Assembly: GCA_963770645.1 (NCBI GenBank)
Contig: CAVYQL010000004.1
Coordinates: 1,302,001 to 1,366,000, forward strand
Direction of reading: 5' to 3'
DNA length: 64,000 nucleotides
From: Bog-473 sp963770645
GTDB taxonomy: Bacteria; Actinomycetota; Acidimicrobiia; Acidimicrobiales; RAAP-2
The notes beneath the pieces were generated by a model. It had not been told where the DNA came from and did no database searches. It saw only the letters and a program-made list of their open reading frames with translations. The translations under genes and the position numbers were made by a program. How positions within the stretch are numbered: position 1 is the first letter of the stretch; each line of letters begins with the position of its first letter. Below are positions 58,139 through 64,000 of the stretch, piece by piece.

Positions 58139-58959
58139 GTGTTCTCGAGGTGCGAGGACGGGAGCGACGGGTCCCGGCCATCCGGCTTGGCCGCCGCTCC
58201 GCCTTCTTGCTCGCGCTGACGAGCGTGTTCGGGGTCGTGGCCTTCGGCTGGCCCCTCCTGATCCATCAGCACGCCGGAGCAAACACAGCACACAGCGGGG
58301 ACGCACCGTGGATCTTCGTGGCGCTCGTTCCGCTGTTGATCGCCATCGTGATGGCCGAGTTGTCCGAGGGCGGGATCGACGCCAAAGCGATCGCGCTGCT
58401 CGGCATCCTGGCCGCGTGCTTTTCTGCGCTCCGTATCGCAAGCCCCGGCATCGACGGGTTCGAGCCCGAATGGTTCCTGCTCATCTTGTCTGCACGCGTG
58501 TTCGGACGCGGCTTCGGATTCGTCTTGGGGGCGCTGGCTCTCTTCGCTTCGGCTCTCGTCACCGGCGGCGTAGGACCATGGCTGCCGTTCCAGATGCTCG
58601 CGGCGGCCTGGATCGGCTTCGGAGCGGGATCGCTGCCGCCGGCCCGAGGACTCGCAGAGCGAGGGATGCTCGCGGCCTACGGAGTCGTGGCGGCCCTCGC
58701 CTACGGGTTGCTCACGAACTTCTGGTTCTGGCCTTTCGTCGGATCGAGCACGACGTATTCGTACGTGCCCGGTGCCGGCGTGGTGGACAACCTGCACCGC
58801 TTCCTGCTCTTCGATCTCACCACCTCGATGGGATTCGATCTCACTCGTGCCGCGACCTGCGCCATCCTGATCCTGGTGCTCGGCCGCCCGGTGCTTGCTG
58901 CGCTGCGCCGGACGTCGCGCCGCGCTGTCTTCGAACCGTCGCCCCAATTCGTCGAATGA
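58135..58959 (+). CDS. ECF transporter S component, probably for cobalamin
   Basis: The ATG at 58135 overlaps the ATPase stop by four bases. The 274-residue protein has six or seven transmembrane segments, with a C-terminal LTRAATCAILILVLGRPVLA helix and a short cytosolic tail. The inner part (GGVGPWLPFQMLAAAWIGFG; LLTNFWFWPFVGSSTTYSYV) is like ECF S proteins annotated in B12-regulated operons. Ligand specificity is inferred from the riboswitch and the secreted partners, not from a known binding residue. Cobalt or a corrinoid precursor is an alternative. Confidence 0.82.
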   Translation: MSVLEVRGRERRVPAIRLGRRSAFLLALTSVFGVVAFGWPLLIHQHAGANTAHSGDAPWIFVALVPLLIAIVMAELSEGGIDAKAIALLGILAACFSALRIASPGIDGFEPEWFLLILSARVFGRGFGFVLGALALFASALVTGGVGPWLPFQMLAAAWIGFGAGSLPPARGLAERGMLAAYGVVAALAYGLLTNFWFWPFVGSSTTYSYVPGAGVVDNLHRFLLFDLTTSMGFDLTRAATCAILILVLGRPVLAALRRTSRRAVFEPSPQFVE

Positions 58960-58986
58960 ACCCGTATTCGACCGTGTGACGACGCG

Positions 58987-60465
58987 TCAGGCCATGGCGG
59001 GCTGTGGCGAGGCCTCCGGGATCTCGATGCTGTCCCTCTCGATGAGCTCGGGTGCCCGCTCCAGGTCCACTTCGATATCGGCGAGAATGCCCGGCCGCCT
59101 GCGGTTCACGATGAAGAGCCATCCGGCCCCGACGGCCATCCACCCCAAGAAGATGTAGGGAAAGAGGTTCACGGGCCACGCCGGCTGCGGATAGAAGCTC
59201 CCGATGGTCGGCACCATGAGACACAGGACGGCGACACAGGCCAGGACCACGTTGCGCCAGCTCAACTCACCCAGCTTCTTGAGGTACACCGGAGCCGCCA
59301 CCGTGATGAGGTAGTAGGCCACCAGAAAGCCGAAGGCGGCCAAGGTGCCAGCGTCGCCGAAGGCGGTCAGCGGGTTGGTGAAGATCATCAGGAAGGCAGG
59401 GAGGGCGAAGATCATCGCGATGTAGAGCGTCACCGCCACGTGCGGCGTGCGGTTGGTGGCATGGGCGCGCCCAAGGTGCCCCGAGAAGATCCCATGCCGG
59501 GCCATGGGGTACATGATGCGAGAGCCGGCGTTCAGACATGACAGCGAGAGGGAGAAGAAGCTCACCATGGCGCCGATGGAGACCGGGATCCGGAACCAGC
59601 TCACTCCGTAGGCCTGCGCCAAGAAGTTGAGCGGAGCCGAGGTCCAGCCGGCGCCGTAGTTCGAAGTGCCCGCCACCTCCACGTAGGCCATGAAGACCAT
59701 GAACGCACCGGTGATGAGCAGGCTGGCGATCACGGCGCGGGGCAGGTTGCGCCGCGGGTTCTTCGCCTCAGCCCCCATCGTCGTCGCCGCCTCGAACCCG
59801 ACAAGGGAGAAGATACAGGCGACCACGGCCAGGCCCATGCCCCGCACGTTCACGCCGCCGAGGGAGAGCTGCTTGGTGTCCACCGAGAAGCCGTGCTTGA
59901 ACAGGATCACGAAGGCCAAGGCGGTGATGCAGGCGACGGAGGCGGCCTCGAAGACCATCGTGAGGATCGAGGAGACCCGGATGTCCTTGTAGGCGATCAC
60001 CCAACACGCCACGGCGCTGATGGCAAAGAAGATGATCGGGTGCACCGACCCGTGGTACCCGAGCGCCGAGAGCAGCTGGCCGCAGAAGACGGCGAACCCG
60101 CACAGACCGGCCACGGCTATGAAGTAGTAGGCCCAGATGAGTGTCCAGCCCGAGAAGACGCCGGTGCTCGGGCCGAGTCCTTTGGCCGTGTAGGCGTACA
60201 TGGAACCGGCGAAGGCCGACCGCTTGGCGAACTGGTTGAGGCAGAACACGACGAAGAGCAGCATCACTGTGCCGAAGGCGTAGGCCAGCCACGTGCCCTG
60301 TCCCGCACTGGCGAAGGCCAGCGGGATGATCAGCACCGCCGTCATGGTTGGTGAGATCACAGCGAGCGACTGCGCGAACAGGGACGGTAGGCCCAGCGCG
60401 TTCGACCGCAACCCGTGCATCTTCTCCATGGCCGAGGCGTCTCTCGTGCCGGCAGTCGTTGTCAT
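58987..60465 (-). CDS. APC-superfamily amino acid/amine permease
   Basis: The 492-residue protein has twelve predicted transmembrane helices. The APC start is LRSNALGLPSLFAQSLAVIS and PTMTAVLIIPLAFASAGQGT, and TM6 holds GFEAATTMGAEAKNPRRNLP, the typical F-E-x-x-x-x-x-x-E-x-x-x-P-x-x-x-x-P segment. It is the last gene of a four-gene minus-strand unit with the M24 peptidase, XRE-cupin regulator and GATase. Amino-acid, polyamine or small-peptide-derived substrate uptake is likely. Confidence 0.88.
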   Translation of the reverse strand: MTTTAGTRDASAMEKMHGLRSNALGLPSLFAQSLAVISPTMTAVLIIPLAFASAGQGTWLAYAFGTVMLLFVVFCLNQFAKRSAFAGSMYAYTAKGLGPSTGVFSGWTLIWAYYFIAVAGLCGFAVFCGQLLSALGYHGSVHPIIFFAISAVACWVIAYKDIRVSSILTMVFEAASVACITALAFVILFKHGFSVDTKQLSLGGVNVRGMGLAVVACIFSLVGFEAATTMGAEAKNPRRNLPRAVIASLLITGAFMVFMAYVEVAGTSNYGAGWTSAPLNFLAQAYGVSWFRIPVSIGAMVSFFSLSLSCLNAGSRIMYPMARHGIFSGHLGRAHATNRTPHVAVTLYIAMIFALPAFLMIFTNPLTAFGDAGTLAAFGFLVAYYLITVAAPVYLKKLGELSWRNVVLACVAVLCLMVPTIGSFYPQPAWPVNLFPYIFLGWMAVGAGWLFIVNRRRPGILADIEVDLERAPELIERDSIEIPEASPQPAMA

Positions 60466-60520
60466 CGTTGCTCCTTTGTCGTGGTCCTCGAACGGATATG
60501 TGGTTGTCGATCGGCCGTGC

Positions 60521-61207
60521 TCAGGCGGGGAACGACTGGTCCTCGAGCAGGAGGTCCTCGTAAAAGGCGCCGAAGGCTCGCTCGGGGTGTGCGATGGCGA
60601 TCTCGAGCACCCACAAGTTGGGGTTGGGCCGGAACGCCACCTCGGCCAGAGGACCGTCGTAGTGCGCCGAGTGGGGGTAGTCGGAGAGCCGGTGCCCCGA
60701 CAGGTCCATGTTCAACTTCCACCCGTAGCCGCCGGCGACCTCGATGGCGTGGTCGTAGAGCTCCTTGCCGCTGATGCCCTCGGCGAACCACGTGTCGCGC
60801 ACCTGGTCCCAGATCAGACGTACCTCCTTCTTGGCCCGTAACTGGTCGGGGTCGTCGCCGAACACGAACGTCTCGCCGGCGTCACCCTCGGTGTCGCCGT
60901 AGATCGGCCCGATGTCGATGAAGAAGATGTCGTTCTCTCCGAGCACGACGCCTGGCTCCGACCGCTCCATGAAATCCTTCGTCGTGTTGGGTCCGCAGCG
61001 GACGATGATGTGGTGCCAGCCCCGACGCATCCCCATCTCCGTGAGGGTGTCGCGTGCGATGACCTTCGCCTCTTCCTCGGCCATGCCGGGCAGCACCTGG
61101 TCCGCAATCAGGTAGACGGCCTTGCGGGTGCGGGCCCGGACCTCCAAAAGACTGTCGAGGGAGAAGTTCTCCCCCGTGCCTTCGAGTTCGGCCATCGTCA
61201 TCGTCAT
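60521..61207 (-). CDS. M24-family metallopeptidase-like protein
   Basis: The 228-residue protein is the catalytic pita-bread domain only. All five usual metal ligands can be read: Asp in DIFFIDIGPIYG, Asp in TEGDAGETF, His in LSGHRLSDYPHSAHYDG, Glu in LWVLEIAIAHP and Glu in GAFYEDLLL. This is aminopeptidase P/creatinase type without the N-terminal domain. Its start overlaps the regulator stop by four bases. It may cleave an Xaa-Pro bond or an amine-type substrate taken up by the adjacent permease. Confidence 0.85.
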   Translation of the reverse strand: MTMTMAELEGTGENFSLDSLLEVRARTRKAVYLIADQVLPGMAEEEAKVIARDTLTEMGMRRGWHHIIVRCGPNTTKDFMERSEPGVVLGENDIFFIDIGPIYGDTEGDAGETFVFGDDPDQLRAKKEVRLIWDQVRDTWFAEGISGKELYDHAIEVAGGYGWKLNMDLSGHRLSDYPHSAHYDGPLAEVAFRPNPNLWVLEIAIAHPERAFGAFYEDLLLEDQSFPA

Positions 61208-61830
61208 GGTGGTTCTCCTCCTGCTCGCTGGTCAGTGGTCGGTGATGGATGCGCTGAAGAGCGGGTGGTTGCGGAAGTCGTTCGGCGCGTCGGCCGCCAC
61301 GACGAGGACCTCGGCGGGACCGCCCTCCGCGCCGAGCCGATGCGGCCGGTTGGCGTCGAAGTGCGCCGACTCGCCCGCCTCCAGCAGGTGCATCTGGCCG
61401 TCGAACTCCAGCCGCAGGCACCCCGCCACCACGAAGATCCACTCCTCGCCCCGGTGACGTGCCGGCTCCGGGGGCTCGCGGTCAGGGCTGATGGTGATCT
61501 GCAGTGCCTCGAGCGTCGTGGAACCAGGAAAGCCACTGCACGGTGCGATGGTGAGGCCGTTGGACTCATGGGTCGCCGTCCCCGCGGGTACGTGGCGAGA
61601 GCGGGTGCGCCGCGCCGCTCGCCGAGCAGGGTGCTCATGGACACCCCGAGCGCCCGTGACAGCGCGATCAGCGCGGCCACGGACGGCTGGCGGTCGCCCG
61701 ACTCCAGGCGGGAGAGGTGGGCAATGGACAGCTCGGCGCGCTGGGCCAGCTGCTCGAGCGTCAAGCCGGCCCGGGTGCGCTCCTCGCGAAGACTCTCGGC
61801 GATGGTGCTGAGTGCTTCGTTGAGCTCCAT
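61204..61830 (-). pseudogene. XRE-cupin regulator split by a frame break
   Basis: The N-terminal frame contains a Cro/XRE helix-turn-helix (RTRAGLTLEQLAQRAELSIA; HLSRLESGDRQPSVAALIAL). The cupin half lies in another frame (HVPAGTATHESNGLTIAPCS; EEWIFVVAGCLRLEFDGQMH; EAGESAHFDANRPHRLGAEG), ending before 61232. The break is near 61580 in CGGCGCGGCGCACCC. A one-base correction gives a PuuR-like XRE-cupin regulator of about 200 residues, the likely regulator of this amine/amino-acid operon. A sequencing error is a strong possibility because both halves are well preserved. Confidence 0.75.
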
Positions 61831-61881
61831 CGGCCGATTGTGGGCCGGATTTGCCTCAGAGGCAAGAGAACTTGTCAGAGT

Positions 61882-62649
61882 TCACGATTCAGAAATATCC
61901 GCGAAACGGTGACGAGATCCATCGGATGCCGCCGCGTCGGTTCCGGCCGCCACCAGGGCGGCGAACCGGTCAAAGACCAGGTCACGCCATGGGCTCAGCG
62001 TCTCGAGGGCGGGTGTGGTCGCGCTGCGGATGGCCGGTGCTCCGCCCGGGGACCGAGCGGCATCCGCCGCGAACACCCGAAGGAAGCCGTCCACTGCCGC
62101 GTGCGTGACCTCCAGGTGGAACTGCAGGCCCCAGGCCGCCCCGCCGTAGCGGAAGGCCTGGTTGGGGTAACGGTCGCTCGCGGCAAGGTGCACCGCGCCC
62201 GGCGGCAGGTCGAAGGTGTCGCCGTGCCAGTGGAGCACGGGAAGGTGCTCGGGAAGCCCGGCGAGAAGGGCGTCGTCGGCGCGTGCGGGTGACAGATCGA
62301 CCATAGACCAACCGATCTCAGCTCCGTCCGCCCCCGGATAGGCAGTCCCGCCGGCCGCCAGCGCGAGCAGCTGCGCCCCGAGACACACGCCAAGCGCCGG
62401 GAGCGCGCCCGCCAGCGCGTGGCCGAGCAGCGCGATCTCGGCGCGCCGGGTGGCGAAACCCTCGTCTGAGCAGGCCGACATCGGACCGCCCATGACGACG
62501 ATGCCGTCGTGGCTCGCCGAATCGGGGGGCAGCGGATCACCGGCGAAGACACGGCGGACATCGACTCGGACCCCGGCGCGCTCGAGCGCGGCACTGATGG
62601 CCCACGGAGGCTCGGCCTCCACGTGCTGAACCACGAGACAACTCGTCAT
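61882..62649 (-). CDS. Class I glutamine amidotransferase-like protein
   Basis: I choose the ATG at 62649 (MTSCLVVQHVEAEPPWAISA). The roughly 255-residue protein has the GATase1 triad: nucleophile Cys in ALGVCLGAQLLALAAGG, His and Glu in AAWGLQFHLEVTHAAVDGF. DGIVVMGGPMSACSDEGF forms the oxyanion strand. It is the GMP-synthase-like GATase type seen in amine catabolism and stress operons. It is first in the operon and divergent from uspA. Confidence 0.88.
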   Translation of the reverse strand: MTSCLVVQHVEAEPPWAISAALERAGVRVDVRRVFAGDPLPPDSASHDGIVVMGGPMSACSDEGFATRRAEIALLGHALAGALPALGVCLGAQLLALAAGGTAYPGADGAEIGWSMVDLSPARADDALLAGLPEHLPVLHWHGDTFDLPPGAVHLAASDRYPNQAFRYGGAAWGLQFHLEVTHAAVDGFLRVFAADAARSPGGAPAIRSATTPALETLSPWRDLVFDRFAALVAAGTDAAASDGSRHRFADISES

Positions 62650-62804
62650 GGTGCCGGACATGGAGCGTGCGCGAGGGCGACTCGCATGCCCAACCCTCCC
62701 TTCGGGCGTCGGGCTTGTCGCCCACACGATAGTTGCCCGCGATGCGGGCAGTCCGCGTTAACATTGCCGAAACACCGCCCCGGTGACCGACCCGGAGTGA
62801 CCGA

Positions 62805-63296
62805 ATGTTCGAACGAATACTGCTGGCCCTCGACGACTCTCCCGCCGGCGAGACGGCAACCGTCTTTGCCGGCGCTCTGGCGGCCCGCACCGGCGCGTCG
62901 GTGCACGTCCTCCATGTCAACGAACGCCTGGTGGGCGGTTCCGGTGTCACCTTGCGTTCCCGCTCGGAGGCCACCGACCTCGTGACCGGCGCCGTGAGCC
63001 AGCTCGTAGATGCCGGCGTGCGTGCCGGTGGCTCGGTGTGCGTGTCCTCTTACCGCCGCGTGGCCGACCAAATCGTGGCGAGCGCGCGCGAGCGTGCGGC
63101 TGGAGCCATCGTGCTCGGCTCCAACCGCAACCGGAGACTCGGCCGACTCTTCTCGGCCAGGGTCCGCGAGCGCACCACCCGCCTGACCTCGCTCCCCGTT
63201 CTGACTGCGCCGGCGCCGCTCACGGTCACCCCGCTGGACGGGTCCCAGGCGTGGCTGAGCGATCTCGACCGCGCCCTCGACTCGATCCTCGGGTAA
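62805..63296 (+). CDS. Universal stress protein (UspA family)
   Basis: The 163-residue protein has the Usp fold: FERILLALDDSPAGETATVF, VHVLHVNERLVGGSGVTL, ADQIVASARERAAGAIVLGS and NRNRRLGRLFSARVRERTTR. The ATP-binding G-x-x-G-x(9)-G-S/T motif is degenerate (GSNRNRRLG, no second G-S), so nucleotide binding is doubtful. It is divergent from the GATase operon. Confidence 0.88.
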   Translation: MFERILLALDDSPAGETATVFAGALAARTGASVHVLHVNERLVGGSGVTLRSRSEATDLVTGAVSQLVDAGVRAGGSVCVSSYRRVADQIVASARERAAGAIVLGSNRNRRLGRLFSARVRERTTRLTSLPVLTAPAPLTVTPLDGSQAWLSDLDRALDSILG

Positions 63297-63421
63297 CCCT
63301 GTCGGCATGCGCCCCGGTGGGGGCGTCCTCGGGTCGCGGCGCCGTGAACTGCCGTTGTGGTTGCCAAGCAGTAGCGTCGGGCCGTGCATGAGAAGCGATC
63401 GCGGACACTCCTGAACCGGTG

Positions 63422-64000
63422 ATGGCGCGGACGCTTGCGGCGCTGATAATGGTCAGCATCGCCCTCAGCAGCGTGAACTCGGCAGCCGGCGCAACAGCTG
63501 CGAACCCCGGTCCGAAGACGACAACAATCGTGCTGCAGGCACCTGCCGCGTACAGGCCGAAGGCACCACCAGGTGGGGGCACCGACGACTACCACTGCAC
63601 CCTGCTCAACCCCCACCTGAAGCACAACGCGTTCATCACTTCTATTGATTTCCAACCCAACAGTCCCGAAGTGCACCACGAGATCACCTACGCCGTGCCC
63701 CCGGATCTGGCGGCGGCGGCCGAGGCGCAGAACGACGGGGGCAAGGGGTGGACCTGCTTTGGGGAGTCCGGCTTGGACACGGGCGGAGCCGCACGGTCGT
63801 TGAACGGCGGCACACCTTGGCTCACTGCGTGGGGACCGGGGCACAACATCTCGAAGGAACCCGCCGGGACGGGCGCGCCAATGCCCGCCGGCACCCTCGT
63901 CATCATGCAGGAGCATTACAACATGCTGGTGGGCGACAAGCCGGTCCACTCCAAGCTGACGCTCACCACCGTGCCCGCCAGCACACCCCTACGCCCCCTA
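63422..64000 (+). CDS. Secreted copper type II monooxygenase-like protein, 3' end cut by window
   Basis: The frame is open from the ATG at 63422 to the window edge (193 codons). A signal peptide (MARTLAALIMVSIALSSVNS) precedes TDDYHCTLLNPHLKHNAFIT and FQPNSPEVHHEITYAVPPDL, the His-x-Cys and His-His copper motifs of peptidylglycine monooxygenase-like proteins. TLVIMQEHYNMLVGDKP carries the later H-Y-N motif. Bacterial members are poorly characterised extracellular oxidases. The missing C-terminus should hold the second copper site. Confidence 0.75.
   Translation, partial: MARTLAALIMVSIALSSVNSAAGATAANPGPKTTTIVLQAPAAYRPKAPPGGGTDDYHCTLLNPHLKHNAFITSIDFQPNSPEVHHEITYAVPPDLAAAAEAQNDGGKGWTCFGESGLDTGGAARSLNGGTPWLTAWGPGHNISKEPAGTGAPMPAGTLVIMQEHYNMLVGDKPVHSKLTLTTVPASTPLRPL

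Overview
Kind of organism. The window is GC-rich throughout, uses GTG and TTG starts alongside ATG, and carries SARP, MalT, DUF3089, DUF4242 and ECF-type genes typical of high-GC Gram-positives. It reads as an actinobacterium (Actinomycetota). A soil or acidic-habitat member of the Acidimicrobiia is my best guess, but that is inference without a marker gene. I saw no rRNA, tRNA or CRISPR array.

Layout, 1-37 kb (accessory mosaic). A TetR-controlled ABC exporter operon (1.2-4.6 kb) is followed by a long run of small, unrelated genes, nearly all on the minus strand: PH-like, GNAT, HAD, secreted repeat proteins, a DUF3089 lipase, P-loop kinase, TPR proteins, zinc ribbons, dienelactone hydrolase, methyltransferases, a Doc toxin-antitoxin pair and an adenylyl cyclase. 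At most of their 3' ends lies a short repeat, roughly YCC-GGCG-NNNN-GGG-NCA. I count about two dozen, all in one orientation; the clear copies stop at about 37.1 kb. Five insertion sequences interrupt this part: two identical IS110 copies (4747-6088 and 19037-20378), IS256 (6977-8307), IS3 (about 12143-13368) and IS1380 (27626-29246). Both IS110 copies sit inside copies of the repeat. Their long left ends can be folded into a bridge RNA whose target loop matches the repeat and whose donor loop matches the element's own junction. A KdpD sensor-only protein, an integrase remnant, a CocE-type hydrolase, a flavoprotein, an ArsR/SRPBCC pair, DinB and VOC proteins fill the rest. The region looks like cassette-style gene acquisition or an island.

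Layout, 37-64 kb (more operonic). Two decayed genes lead into a MalT/SARP-type regulator, a cation efflux protein, a NitT/TauT-like ABC importer (44.2-47.4 kb) and an ABC-2 exporter (47.6-49.5 kb). Next are a large secreted repeat protein and a cytoplasmic BtuF-like protein. Divergent from the latter, a cobalamin riboswitch (about 52850-52960) precedes a tightly packed operon: a secreted alpha/alpha-toroid protein, a secreted and membrane-anchored DUF4430-like protein, then ECF T, fused A1-A2 and S components. This looks like a vitamin B12 capture and uptake system whose two secreted proteins resemble the two halves of animal intrinsic factor/transcobalamin. The window ends with a GATase / XRE-cupin / M24 peptidase / APC permease operon, a UspA protein and the start of a secreted copper monooxygenase-like protein.

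Sequence quality. At least seven genes are split by one-base frame breaks (near 11610, 17520, 23500, 29545, 37520, 40670 and 61580), several in short homopolymers, while the transposase genes are intact. Some may be base-calling or assembly errors rather than real decay. I list them as broken genes and say so.
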